Shown here: piece after piece, positions 51,801-63,440 of the stretch | How positions within the stretch are numbered: position 1 is the first letter of the stretch | Layout: each line of letters begins with the position of its first letter | Assembly: GCA_002189035.1 (NCBI GenBank) | Contig: CM007992.1 | Span: forward strand, 3,534,001 to 3,598,000 | From: Utricularia gibba | Lineage: Eukaryota; Streptophyta; Magnoliopsida; Lamiales; Lentibulariaceae | Direction of reading: 5' to 3' | DNA length: 64,000 bases | Notes under the pieces: model-generated | What the model saw: only the letters and a program-made list of their open reading frames with translations | Told to the model about the DNA's origin: nothing | The model's database searches: none | Made by a program: the position numbers and the translations under genes

Positions 51801-52022
51801 ATCCTCATGATGGAAATGCAACCACAATCCACCAACGCAAGCAAAAAAACATTATCTGCACATCCAGGTACTTACAGTAATGATCGCACGAGATGAACGC
51901 ACAACGCCATCCAAGAAGCTTGAACGGTGACCAGGCTCGTCACTGGGCTTAAAAGAATGCGAGGTGATGAATGCTAAACCGGCGGCTGTAAACAGATACT
52001 TCAAATGCCCATATCTCCTCAT
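48807..52022 (-). CDS. aarF/ABC1 (ADCK1-like) atypical protein kinase
   Basis: Member of the ABC1/ADCK/UbiB atypical kinase family, found in mitochondria and plastids and linked to quinone and lipid metabolism. I trace 16 exons from ATG 52022 (MRRYGHLKYLFTAAGLAFIT) to a stop at 48807; 520 aa in frame. Family motifs: the KxGQ motif in YVKAGQFVSYM, the Ala-rich loop in PIAAASIAQVHHAM, the Lys of AVKVQYPG, MEFCEGRKIDDLDYLI, the catalytic loop GFLHGDPHPGNILVS, and the metal-binding VILDHGIYKELTEDFRLNYC. The layout fits the ADCK1 branch rather than the plastoglobule ABC1K branch. The exon 11 donor was placed at 49742 because it alone keeps the SLVILDHG frame. The last two exons (48963-49031, 48807-48886) rest on splice phase only. 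The N-terminal hydrophobic stretch may be a membrane anchor or part of a targeting signal. Confidence 0.87.
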
Positions 52023-53183
52023 TTCGAGTTCGCCGACCGCGACCTCTACCCCATAGACTCCGTTAAAGAATTAGAATTTAGTAATCAAATTTCGAGTTCA
52101 TCTTTCGACTATCTATCTCGCTGCAATTCAGAGCTGAAAGCCCAGAAACTCCACCTATATCAAAAATCGCAGAAGAATGCAGTTTTTTTCTCCTGTAATT
52201 AATCACCGCACATAAACCCTAAATTCCTGAAAAAGTCCCCTAAAATAAAATTCGACCGTTACAAAATTTGATTTATCATCAAATTTATTTATTTAGTTTA
52301 ATTTGACTAGTTTCCACGGGTTTTTCAATCATTTTTTAATAAGCTTCCTCTAAAATCAATTCTATATAAAACTAATTTTACTTATTTAAATTGGTTATTA
52401 TATTTATATTTTATATAATAATATATCTAAATAAATGATCTAATATGGTACAACGAAAATATAAAGTATGATAAGAATCAAATCCTAACATATGATAATG
52501 ATGAGACGTACGTTCAGTAAGAAAGTTAAGTAATTTAATATTTTAATATTATACGATTTTTTTTGAAAAATGAGAGCCTAAGATCGTAATTACTAAATAT
52601 TTGAAATGTATAATATCATAGAAATATATAAAATATGTTTCAAAAATAAAAAAAATATTTACAATAATTTAATAATATCATATTTTAACTACATTGTAAC
52701 ACCTCATAAAGTCCAAAGTAAGTAAACCATTTGCGTTTTACAACTGGGGAATATGTCCTAAAAGAATCAATGCCTTGGTCTTTTCTCCATCGGCTTGCCG
52801 CGTCCACGCGACACGTCAATATCTTGGACGCGTTCGTTGACCAGGAATGGAATTTATTTGACTTTTATCTTCGCCCGCTAGTCCTAGACACCGACACGCG
52901 TGTCGGCTACGGTTTGGATTCGTGGTGCTGTCGCTTCGCTTGTTCTTAGGCGTCGCGGCTACGTTTTAATAATACGCATTATGCGGACGGCGTATGAAAA
53001 CCGGGGGAGGTTCAGTCGGTGTTTGAATGGGATACAGCATTTCACCCAATCGGAGCACGCCATCTGGCATTCACAAATCGCTATAAATTCGGCGGAATTC
53101 CCATTCTATGAGCACCGCAACATTAAGCTTGTCTTCGCTCGATACTGATCTTCGCCGTCGATTGGCTACTTTTTCCGGCAGCC
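52023..53183. promoter_or_regulatory. Divergent ABC1-kinase / GAD region with GAD core promoter
   Basis: The left part is the kinase leader and promoter, then an AT-rich block (about 52230-52710). Upstream of GAD are a CCAAT box (53046-53050) and a TATA box CTATAAAT (53081-53088), about 100 bp before the GAD ATG, at normal core-promoter spacing. Open frames that begin inside this region are shadows. Confidence 0.6.
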
Positions 53184-54924
53184 ATGGTTCTATCGAAAAC
53201 CGCCTCGCAATCCGACGTCTCGGTGCACTCCACGTTCGCTTCTCGATATGTTCGCAACTCTCTTCCGAGGTAAGAGAAGGAGAGATCTCGGGTACTTGTT
53301 TCCCGATGGGTATTTGCTTCCGATGGTTGATTTTGAATGTGAATTGGGTGGATAGGTTTAAGATGCCGGAAAATTCGATCCCGAAGGAAGCTGCCTTCCA
53401 GATCATCAACGACGAGCTGATGCTCGACGGGAATCCGAGGTTGAATCTGGCTTCGTTCGTCACTACTTGGATGGAGCCGGAGTGCGATAAGCTCATCATG
53501 GATGCTATCAACAAGAACTATGTCGATATGGACGAATACCCTGTTACCACTGAGCTCCAGGCAAGCAGTTGTGTATTCCCTTATATTTGTTTCAAGAATC
53601 CCTTACTGATTGATCTCTGGAATTGGGTGCAGAATCGATGCGTGAACATGATCGCTCATCTCTTCAACGCGCCGCTCGGCGACGGCGAGGCGGCGATCGG
53701 GGTCGGCACTGTGGGTTCATCGGAGGCCATAATGCTTGCAGGGCTAGCATTCAAGAGAAAATGGCAGAACAAGATGAAGGCAGCGGGGAAGCCGTACGAC
53801 AAGCCGAACATCGTGACAGGGGCCAATGTTCAGGTGTGCTGGGAGAAATTCGCCCGGTACTTCGAAGTCGAGCTAAAGGAGGTGAAACTGAGAGATGGGT
53901 ACTACGTAATGGACCCCGAAAAGGCCGTCGAATTGGTGGACGAGAACACGATCTGCGTCGCCGCCATCCTGGGATCGACTCTCAACGGCGAGTTTGAGGA
54001 TGTCAAGCTTCTCAATGACTTGCTGTTGGAAAAGAACAGGGAGACCGGCTGGGACACGCCGATCCATGTCGACGCCGCCAGCGGCGGATTCATCGCCCCG
54101 TTTCTGTACCCGGAATTGGAATGGGACTTCCGGCTGCCCCTGGTGAAGAGCATCAACGTCAGCGGCCACAAGTACGGACTCGTGTACGCCGGCATCGGGT
54201 GGGTCATTTGGAGAAGCAAAGCTGATTTGCCGGAGGAACTCATTTTCCATATCAACTACCTTGGCGCCGATCAGCCCACATTCACTCTCAATTTCTCCAA
54301 AGGTTCCAGTCAAGTCATTGCTCAGTACTACCAGCTGATCCGTCTTGGTTTCGAGGTATCGGCATTGCTATTTCCTCCTTGCAAGAAAACTTCACCACTT
54401 TGCTGCTACTACAGTTACTTAAACATGTGATTCATTTGCAGGGATACCGCAATGTGATGGAGAACTGTCAAGAAAACGCCATGGTACTGAAACGGGGCCT
54501 GGAGAAAACAGGGCGATTCAACATCGTTTCCAAGGACAACGGCGTGCCCCTGGTTGCATTCAGCCTGAAAGACAACCGCCGCCACAACGAGTTCGAGGTT
54601 TCCGATATGCTCCGCCGTTTCGGATGGATCGTCCCCGCCTACACCATGCCGCCGGACGCGCAGCATGTCACCGTTCTCCGAGTCGTCATCCGTGAGGACT
54701 TTTCAAGGACGTTGGCCGAGAGGCTTGTGATGGACATCGAGAAGGTCCTCCATGAACTGGACACCCTTCCTTCCAGGGTGACGGAGAAACTCTCCGGTGC
54801 AGCTCCCATCGAGAGTCACGCGCCGGCTGTAATCAAGAAAACCGCTATGGAGGTGCAGATGGAAATCACGGAGGCGTGGAGGAAGCTTGTCGCCGACAAG
54901 AAGAAGCAAGTCGGAATCTGCTAA
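53184..54924 (+). CDS. GAD: Glutamate decarboxylase, Ca2+/calmodulin-regulated
   Basis: Cytosolic PLP enzyme converting glutamate to GABA and CO2. Four exons: 53184-53269, 53356-53560, 53633-54355, 54442-54924; 498 aa. The start [20 protein letters not shown] is typical of plant GADs. Also seen: [73 protein letters not shown], and the PLP Lys in [14 protein letters not shown] (residue 277). The C-terminus carries the calmodulin-binding region around [13 protein letters not shown], so it should be calcium-activated. Intron 2 (53561-53632) begins with GC rather than GT (CAG/GCAAGC), is 72 nt and has no in-frame stop. Confidence 0.96.
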
Positions 54925-55697
54925 AAAAGAGGAGAAAAGTTTCTAATTTCAGGAGTCGCCATCTCATTTTAATTACGCGTTTTGTCATATTCTTTATGTT
55001 CTATTTCGGGAAGATGGACCCCAGACCTGTGTGCTGAGAATTAATTCCTTTGTCTGCGATTAATTATGATATTTTTAATTTAATTACAAAGTATTTGATA
55101 TTTTTCAATTTTGTAAATAATAAAAATAGATATAAGAATATTGAAACTTTAAATGATAAAAAATCATCAATGTTTTAAATAATTATGTAAATAAAATGTT
55201 ATTTAAATATTATACTTAAAGATGATTATTTTTAGCATTAAAAAATAAAAAAATGTATATTTACGGATAAAAAATTATTTAAATTTTCCACAATATACAA
55301 AGAAAAGAAAAGAAAGTTTTTAAATCGACTTAAAATTGAGTTATAATCCAAAAAATTAAGAAGAAAAAAAGAATAGATGTTGAGGGTAGACTGGGAATTA
55401 AAATTACTTGGGGATAAATTGGTAATTTCAAGACATAAATGATGTATGTTATGTGACGTACGTCAATAATTTTATAGGGTTTTGAGTAGCACGTCTTCCT
55501 GGCTTTGCGTGTCTTAATGAGATTGGACTATACAACGGCGTCAAACTTCGGTTGCTTGGACCTTTCTCAGTCCTTGACCCCAATTTTATAATAATTTAAA
55601 ACCTTATAATATACATCTAAAATAATAAAAAATGAAATAATTTTGAACCGGTTGGATCATTTCTACGCCCCATTGAACCGGTTCATGGTTAAGGGAT
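54925..55697. other. GAD 3' UTR and AT-rich spacer
   Basis: The GAD 3' UTR is followed by AT-rich DNA (about 55050-55640). No gene, repeat or element of note was seen. This is the 3' side of two convergent genes. Confidence 0.5.
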
Positions 55698-56165
55698 TCA
55701 GGCTGCGGTCTGAACAGCTACCATGTTCGTCTTGCAGACAAATCCCTTGTTTCTCTTCGGAAGGAGCTTCGAAAGAAACCCGGTTTTCTTCCCTTTTCCG
55801 GCCTCCTCCTGTCTTCTTCTCCGGAACAGAAAGGCTGCAGATTTACTCTTTTCAAGGACAGAATCGTTCATTTTCTTGAATACTCTTATCGACTTCCTCC
55901 CCTCTATACCATACTTCAGTGTTGGGGATGCGTAGGAGGACTCGTTTGATGAGGAGGAGGAAGAAATCGACGAGCACGATGACGATGGGGACTGGGTTAT
56001 TGTTGATCGTGAGGATACACCGATCTGGGAGAGCTTTTCGCAGAGGCAGATGGAGCAAACGCCTGGAGACTGCCTGTGTTTGGGGTGTTTTCTGCATGCT
56101 GATGTTGTTTTGAATCTGCCCGTTGGTTTCTGGGCGGAGATGACGGTCTGCTTCCACGAATACAT
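55698..56165 (-). CDS. Small conserved plant protein with Cys/His motif
   Basis: Single-exon frame of 155 aa. I recognise a plant family pattern but not a function. The visible motif is CRKHPKHRQSPGVCSICLCE, similar to the Cys/His head found at the start of OCTOPUS/DUF740-type proteins (CxxHP...CxxCL), followed by a Ser-rich tract, then a basic C-terminal half (KYGIEGRKSIRVFKKM, RRRRQEEAGKGKKTG, KLLPKRNKG) and the end MVAVQTAA. It is much shorter than OCTOPUS, so a distinct small family is likely. Overlapping open frames on both strands are shadows. Confidence 0.68.
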   Translation of the reverse strand: MYSWKQTVISAQKPTGRFKTTSACRKHPKHRQSPGVCSICLCEKLSQIGVSSRSTITQSPSSSCSSISSSSSSNESSYASPTLKYGIEGRKSIRVFKKMNDSVLEKSKSAAFLFRRRRQEEAGKGKKTGFLSKLLPKRNKGFVCKTNMVAVQTAA

Positions 56166-56447
56166 GACGACGGCGATCGAGATGGAGATGGGGAAGAAGC
56201 ATATGAACGTGGAGAATGTGTATGTATGTATAGAGGGAGGAGGAAGAAGGTGCTTGGAAAAAATGGGTGCACAGGGACAGTTCTGGGAAGAATTGTATTT
56301 CTAGAATTCTCCTGATTTGCGAACACGTGGCTTTTAATTGTCATAAAAGTTAAGCTGACAAGATGCGCCACTCAGTTGAACACCAAAAACCAAATACGGC
56401 TGCAGAAGAGCTTAGAAACTTCCGGTATGCAGTTTGGCCGGCGGCGG

Positions 56448-57398
56448 TCATTTGGCAGACGCGGCTGCATCTTGTGTAGCACACTGAGAGACGTACGGCT
56501 TCAGCTGAAGAAAAGAAACAGCAGTAGCATAAGACGATAAAGAATGTTCACATAAGAATCTAACAAGCCCTGTAAAGTATTGCAACTCTCAAGCAATAAC
56601 AAGCAACGAGCAGCTGGTTTCTTCATGCACACAGTCATCAAGGAAATACATTTGGACCAAGACTTGGTTTGGTCCTTCTTTAAGTTCAGAGGATACTAAG
56701 TTAACCATCAATGTAAAAACACAGAGTAGGTTACATTTACTGAACAACAATCACATGTAAACTAGGATGCATTAACTAAAGAACAACCTTGAACCCAGTG
56801 AGATCCGGCACAACGTAGTTCGGCAGCTTTTCAGGCACCACGACATAACCACCTGCAGACTAACATCAATCAGTTTTCTGCCAAAGAATGTAGAGATTTT
56901 ATCTTCGTGTAGCTAAACTATCCTCCAACAATCATTCTTCTGTGTTATATAAGCAACAACCAAGAGTAGGTTGATCACATTATGAATTTAGGATTTTGGA
57001 TTTCAAACACATTTGTAACACCATGGATTCTACACCTCCAAAATTGCGGAACTTTAGCCCTTTAACATATCAATCACAAACTCCAATTCAGTTCGAAAAC
57101 ATGATGGAAAAACATGACCCTCAGGAATCGCACTTCTGGGGTGTTTTCCAACCGGAATGGCCAACAAACGAGGGAAATTAGGGAGCAGAACCGCCCCCAG
57201 TCAAGACAATTCTCCAAAACACACAACCCAGTAATAGCGATTAATGAATGTACCTTTCCGAGTATGAAAACCGGTGGGCTTGCAGTTTTTTCCCTTGTAA
57301 TACCCTCTTGGACACCTCTTCGATGTCAAGATATCTAGCGACGACGCTCGCTTTCTTCTGAACGCCCTTCCTATCCCAAGCAACAACCCTAGCGCCAT
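56448..57398 (-). CDS. Mitochondrial ribosomal protein mL41 (L41-like)
   Basis: Large-subunit mitochondrial ribosomal protein of the mL41/MRPL27 family. Three exons: 57254-57398, 56788-56852, 56448-56504; 88 aa in frame. Sequence: MALGLLLGIGRAFRRKRASS, then LTSKRCPRGYYKGKNCKPTG, FHTRKGGYVVVPEKLPNYVV and PDLTGFKLKPYVSQCA, matching the plant proteins annotated as L41-A. The N-terminus is basic and hydrophobic, suited to mitochondrial import. The C-terminal tail is short (TQDAAASAK). A strong site II, palindromic promoter lies just upstream. Confidence 0.92.
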
Positions 57399-57560
57399 TC
57401 CCGTACAGTTGATCTCTTCACACTAACCTCTATCAAATTTCAAAACACAGAACATAAACGGGCCCAAAGCCCATCATGCAATCAACACTATTGGGTCTCA
57501 CCCAATGTTTCCTGAACATTATAAGTCGGGCTTTGGGCCCACACACCACATCATATCAGA
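57399..57560 (-). promoter_or_regulatory. mL41 promoter with nested site II palindromes
   Basis: GGGCCCAAAGCCC at 57460-57472 is matched by its exact reverse complement at 57528-57540. Between them ATTGGGT CTC ACCCAAT (57490-57506) is a perfect hairpin-like inverted repeat. All carry TGGGCY/GGCCCA or CCAAT-type cores, known in promoters of ribosomal and mitochondrial protein genes. Confidence 0.7.
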
Positions 57561-58427
57561 CAAGGTCACATATAAGGGTCAATTTATAAACCCAAGTCAA
57601 ATATAAATGACTTATGGGATTATCACGTAAATAAAAAAAAAATAGTGTGTTCAAAAACACACACGTTATTCTCATGTTACACAATGATTTACTGTAAATA
57701 TTTGAAAATAACATATTTTGAAAAACACATATTACTTCCAAGCATCATTAAACTTCGTTATAAGTCCGACATGTGCGCATGTCTACATCACAATTAACTT
57801 GATATTTGAGTTTGATCATGTTGTGTTTTGATAATCTTTTTCAAATCAATTATAATTAAAAAAAATATAAAATAGAATATATTATTTTGATGGGTCATTC
57901 TTTTTGCCATGGACCATGTTGTCCATAAACCGCGAAACAAAATCAACGAAAGATCAAACTATCGTATATTAGAGATTTAGAAACCATAAATAAAGAATAT
58001 AAATATAATAATTGAAAAAAAACGAACAATTCAATCATATTTCTAATTCATCCAATTGTTAATTTGAATTCCGGTTTTCGAATGTAATTCAATTTTTAAT
58101 TTGGATCAATTTGTTGTTAGGCTTGAAATTGAACAAAGATGTGATAGATCAAGAAGCAGGATTGCATTACATTTACAGTTTTACCCTTTACACATACAGA
58201 AATGAGCGTCGTACTCTTTATTCACCGGTTACATGAACGGAGAATACAGAAGCAAAGGGGAAGATGAAGAAGGAGATCAAGTCTACGCAGATGTGGAAAC
58301 GGAAGAATCAAATGTCCAGGCGGGGCAAATGGGAGGGGGTGACTGGTTGATGCTTTTCCATTTCGACGAATGGTCGCCGGAATACTGAGGTGAGGACTTG
58401 GCATCACAAGGAACGAGTTAACCAGGA
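57561..58427. other. AT-rich spacer and KANADI 3' side
   Basis: About 57561-58190 is AT-rich with no gene. From about 58200 composition is normal and should be the 3' UTR of the KANADI-like gene, or unrecognised C-terminal coding sequence. Confidence 0.45.
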
Positions 58428-60933
58428 TCAGAACTGTAGGTTGCACGTTTCGTTGGAAGACGTTTTCCTGGAATTTGAATCACTGGGAGGTGCAGGAGAG
58501 TTCAAAGTCTGAAGAAAAGCTTTGAATTTGGACAGACAACATGCATTACCTCATGGGTTGCTGATGATCAGAAGCAGACGAAAAGGAGGAGGCTCCCTTG
58601 ACGCTTTGCGATTCTGCTGCGTCGTTCAATCGTAACCAGCCGTCGCGACTGCTGAAATCGATCACAAGCACAGAGGTTATGGTTAGGCAAGTCAAGAAAG
58701 GACTAAACCCAAGGAGTAGGAAAGGAAAACCCCAGTAGGACTAAGGGTTTCCCTGATTAAATCAACAGTTCATCATTGTGTATCCGACTTCTTCAGTTCA
58801 GACAACAGCAAAGCATGAGAGAAGAAGATGGAACTGAAGACAGTGTGAACTAGAAGACACTGCTGGAGCTTTGGTTCAACAAAGGCGTTACTAAATGATG
58901 CAATGATTCAGTAAAGTAAAAGCTTACACGATAATGGTCCTGCCTTATCTTATCCTAATTCATCTCTTTTTGGTTATGCAGTTTTCATCTCCAACTTTAC
59001 ATTCATCCATTTTTTTTTTCTGAAAGCCAATCAAGCCACGAACCCAATAGTGCAATCGGTAGTTACCAGATTGATGGTTAATGGACTCGGCCATCGAAAC
59101 TGTTAGCTGCTCTCATCTCACAAACACAGTGGGAAAACAAGAGGTGGACTCTTTATTTATCTCACAAGATCTTCTGACAAAAGGAGATGCTTCAATGAAA
59201 TGGTGGGCTTGAATTATGGTACAGACACGCAAAAGGAAAAAAGCTAAAGATTTCAGGATCATTATTCCATGATACTCTCCTTCTGCCATGGGAGGTGACA
59301 GACACTTAAGGCATATTCCATGTAGTATATCTGCTCATAACATGTCATCTGATTCGACTCGGGTTGGAAAACAAACACTCGCAAATAATCCATGAAATGT
59401 GCCTCTTTCCCTTGTATTTACCTTGAAGAGTTGCTCCAAAGGCTAGGAGTCGAGGATGTGTAGTTGAGATCGAACTCATGTTGGGGATCGATAAACTGCC
59501 GGACTCCGATGGAGGAGATGTCATCATCAACGGAGACTTCAGATTGCCCTAATTTCAGAAAAGAAAAAAGAGTGACATTGCTTGAGTTCTAAAGTCTTCA
59601 AATGGGAGTCGATTGTTAACTCTTAAACCTGACATTAAAAACTGCAAGGGCTTTACCTGAGGAAGCTGCAGGCTTGTCAGTGGTTTTGACAGTCCGATAC
59701 ATCTGCATGATAATGAGACAAGTTTAGAAGACGATCAAGAAATTAAATTATCAGTACTTATTACACTAATCCCATCTTCTTCTTTCTGTCGTGTGTAAGA
59801 ATTTTTGCTGTTAGGATAAACTGGAAACCCATCTTCTTTTCTGACAAGGGAAGAAGTGTTATTGCGAAATCATGAGTTTTTTTTGGTCCATTCTAAGAAT
59901 CTGCTGCTGCAGTCTCTCAGCCCTTTCTATCAAAACTCTTGTCCCAAGGCATCGTTCTTTTCAATTCTGAGCACTGGACTCATCGGCTACTGCGCGGAGA
60001 AATAAACGGAGCCCCGGAACAGAAAAGGACTTGACAGAGTGCAAGGTTTTTCTTTTTTTTTTTACCCAAAAAAAGTTCATTATAATTTTTATTGTTAATC
60101 TCTTCTGGATCTGAGTTTGGGTGTACCTGCAAATGGCTCTTAACATGCGCGAGAGTGAGATCCTTGACGTCCATTAGCTCCAGCACTGACTTCGGCGTTG
60201 CTCCTGGAAACCAGAGCATAAAACCAGTGAATACCCACGACGGTGTAATCGGAAAGAAGGAACAATATTACGGAATACTACTTTCATGGCCGCCGAGGAG
60301 CTCCACTGCATGAACAAAGCGAGCGTGAAGGCTGCTTGTCCATCTCATTCTAGGAGCTCTCATGCTCCGTTTGGGGGGCATCTTGGGGACGAATCTTGAT
60401 CTCAATATTCCATGATGTGGCGGGGGTGTCTCGGGGATGAGACCCACACCGTAGTGGTGTGGTTGCAGTACGGAGAATCTGGAGCGGTACGGTGCGACGG
60501 CAGGAGGGTTGCGATCGAAACCACAGCCGGCGTAAGGATGAGAACCGGAATGATAGAATCTGTTAGGAACTACGGCGGCGAAATTGGAAAAGGGAAGTAA
60601 ATCGAGGCAGCCCATGCTGGGATCTTTCTCGAAGGGGAACTGGGGATTCGATGGGTACACCGGAATCCCCTTTATCGGTCGGATTCCATGGTAATGGCTC
60701 TGAAAACTTTGCTGATAAGGGTTTTTCTCCTTTTCGCTCTTCGGCGCCTCAGTCGTCTGCCTTGTGGCGAGGGAGAGTTCCGTACCAGGGTCAAAAGTGT
60801 GAAGAGAAAGACTTGTTTTCGAAGCACAGATCTTTGAAGAAGAAGAATCACCACAGGTCGGGAGACTAATTTGGAGCGACAGATCAGGAATATGACTGGA
60901 AGAGAGCTCCAAGAAAACACCATCAATGGACAT
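58428..60933 (-). CDS. KANADI / ATS-like GARP transcription factor
   Basis: GARP-family DNA-binding factor of the KANADI group (KAN1-4; KAN4 is ABERRANT TESTA SHAPE), which sets abaxial identity and integument growth. Six exons: 60282-60933, 60127-60203, 59657-59702, 59422-59548, 58550-58648, 58428-58467; 346 aa in frame. The GARP domain is complete: APRMRWTSSLHARFVHAVEL, LGGHERATPKSVLELMDVKD, LTLAHVKSHLQMYRTVK, split by introns at the usual KAN sites. The N-terminus has IPDLSLQISLP, an EAR-like LxLxL repression motif also seen near the start of ATS. The C-terminal exon is short and ends TCNLQF, where KANADIs I remember continue as NL(E/D)FTLGRP. The last exon boundary is the least certain part. 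Confidence 0.85.
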
Positions 60934-63034
60934 TTTTTTTCTTCTTTACAGACTGGATTTGCAGTTGCAGCACCAGAAGAAGCAGCGATACACGTATGAC
61001 CCCAAAAGCAAAAAGCTTCTACCTTTGAAAAGGCGACGGAACGAATCGGTTTCAAAAGACGAAAACACTATACAAATATGCAGCAAAAAAGGAGCAAGAA
61101 CTACAATTATGAACCCAGAAAAACGAAGCAGCTGCCACAGCAGATCATCCCTTCCGGGAAGCACTGAACCGAAGAAGAGCAGTGAAGACAACTCCGATGG
61201 ACCGGAGGGAGTATCAGAAACACAAAGAAACAAGTTAACTGGGAACTGTATAATGTGTGGGTGGGGATGCGGTGTTTGGTTTTCGCTTCTCGAGACTCCA
61301 CCTCGATATGTATTTCAAGCACATTTAATTGAAAATACATTAATATATTCATAATATCCATCCCTTACTTATTATTCCACTTTAATTCAACAAAATAACA
61401 CCTAAATTCACATGAAAATACTCAAAAAAACCCTAATTTTGAAACCACAAGCATTACAATTTTTGTTAGGGCATAATTTTCGATCCCAAAAGGGTAATTT
61501 CACATGCCCTAATTATTACATCAGTCTCTTTTTTTAGAACATTTTCGGATTTTTTTTACAAAAGTGGATATCCTCGCACTATATCATACACCCAGTTAAA
61601 AAATTTTAATTGAGAATATCTAATTTTTTTTTCATACATTTCATCAAGGATAACTAAATTTGTAATACATTTGAATATTTTCCAGAAAATATAAATAAAT
61701 AATTCTAACACGAAATGACAGAGAGTTATGAGTAGTTGACAATTGAGTATTATTACATCGCTTTTAAATATTATATTATTCGTTATTATATAATATTAAT
61801 TAAAACACAGGGAGTGAATTGGAGGTGGGCCCCGATTCCGAAAACGAAGGCGTTCTTTTAAAATATAACTGCTCCGCTCTTCATTATATTTGTGATTTAT
61901 TTGTTAATCATCTTTATCAAAATTCTCTTATTCTATTAATTTTTTTAATAGAAAATTAAATATTTTTTCATTTATTGTAAAAAAAATATAACCATAAATG
62001 GAATATAAATAACTTATTTCTCATTTGATATTTTTAAATTCCCTTAGTTCTTTTTTATTCACAATAAAAAATAATAATTGCATAAGTGACATATTCTTAT
62101 TGCATCCACATATCGTTATTAAAACATTTAGGGTGTGTTTGATGGATTGTTTGAAATTCTAATTATGTGGTTTGGAATAAAATATATTTTATATATTTAC
62201 ATTTAAAATACGTTTTTAAATAAACGTATTAGGTTTGATTTAAAAGTGATTACCGAATATTTGTATTAAGTAAAACAACTTCATACACCAACTCAAAAAT
62301 ATCAACCAAAAACCATCTTTACAATATAGTTAAATCCCGTAACAAAAAACGCCCTAATGGCAACCAAGTGAAATTGTTGGTTTTTGTGGGTACAAAGTGA
62401 AATTGTTGGAAAATTGACTTAACCATGGTTAGGGTGCCTGCGTGTTTCCACTCCTTATTAACTCGCATTTATCTGCCCTCTGTTTTACTTTGTTTTTTTA
62501 CCGTCTCCCAAAACGCTAGGCCGATGGAAAACAGCCTCTCGTGAATGAAGGAGTTCAGGTTTTCAACAGCCGGTTTAATTGCTGGGGGCTCGAGTTACTG
62601 CGGTTAAATAAAATGCGACGACCAGTCTAGTGGAATTACTGGGGGAGTTAATTTTTGGTATATTAATTCAATATTTGATTATACGAAATATTTTACGAAA
62701 ATTATTTCTATTTATGTTATTTTCGTATGAGAAATCGTTCGTATTTGTTTGATAACAAAACTGCTATAATGGAATGGAGTTTCTTGTATTGCAAGGTGGG
62801 TTATATAATGATTTTCCAGTGGTGGGCATAGTCGTCACCAGCATACGGTCGTTAAGAGGACATATATATTATGATTTGGGACTTATGCATTGATGCAAAA
62901 GATATTAGAGCCAAACCCGACTCTATAACTGATGGTGAGGCAAACCTCAAAGAGGATATTGAATTTTCAAAGAGAAGGGAAGGGCCTGATCTAAAGAAGC
63001 ATATAAGAACTTAAGATAAATCCCATATCGTTTA
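60934..63034. other. KANADI promoter side and long AT-rich spacer
   Basis: The left 400 bp should be the KANADI leader and promoter; an antisense open frame at 60926-61354 has no recognisable content. From about 61360 on the DNA is AT-rich. A possible small transposon lies at 62131-62354 (weak terminal repeats). No gene was supported. Confidence 0.45.
62131..62354. mobile_element. Possible small inverted-repeat element
   Basis: The 224-bp segment starts GGGTGTGTTTG and ends with the reverse complement of GGGCGTTTTTTG, and is flanked by TA on both sides. The terminal match is imperfect, so this is only a candidate Stowaway-like or decayed Harbinger-like element. Confidence 0.25.
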
Positions 63035-63051
63035 GGGCGCGTTTGGTTGCT

Positions 63052-63075
63052 GGGTTGCGACGTGGGTTGCGACGT
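63052..63075. repeat. 12-bp tandem repeat near the transposon left end
   Basis: GGGTTGCGACGT occurs twice in tandem (63052-63063, 63064-63075), and the next bases GGGTTTAGAC start a third, diverged copy. Subterminal repeats of this kind are often transposase-binding sites in related elements (inference). Confidence 0.75.
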
Positions 63076-63189
63076 GGGTTTAGACATAAAATCATGTTTG
63101 GTTCGTCGGTTTCAGTTGGGTAAAAAAAAACCCACCTTTTAACCATAAACAAGGTAGTAACCCATGGAGGTGGGTTTAGCTAAACTCAA

Positions 63190-63207
63190 GGGGGAGGGGG
63201 GGGGGGG
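63190..63207. repeat. Poly-G tract inside the transposon
   Basis: A run of G broken by a single A (five G, A, then twelve or so G). Such runs are prone to length error in sequencing. Confidence 0.85.
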
Positions 63208-63372
63208 TAGGTTTAGCTAAAACCATCTCGGCACTTCCATTTTTGCTCTCATATGAACCATATTTGAACGTAGATTTATTAGAAACCAAATGCACAGATC
63301 TATTTACCAATTTTTTTGAAAGTTAAAATTCCATAGATCTGTAGCATATTTATTCATATATGTTCAAATCTG

Positions 63373-63440
63373 TTGAAGAAGAAGAAGAAGAAGAAAATGA
63401 AGAAGAAAAAGAAGAAAAAATAAAGAAGAAAAAGATGAAG
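63373..63440. repeat. GAA-rich purine microsatellite
   Basis: An almost pure A/G stretch with repeated GAA units on the plus strand, inside the transposon. It generates meaningless low-complexity open frames on the minus strand. Confidence 0.85.

Noticed and set aside
53873-54313. Minus-strand frames inside GAD
   Set aside because: Antisense shadows of a GC-rich, strongly conserved coding exon.
53108-54430. Long plus-strand frame of 440 codons over GAD
   Set aside because: It starts in the promoter in another frame, then merges with true exons by reading through two introns. The spliced model from 53184 matches the family.
60926-61354. Plus-strand 142-codon frame
   Set aside because: It sits in the KANADI leader/promoter, is rich in Lys and Ser with no recognised domain, and a minus-strand frame covers the same DNA.
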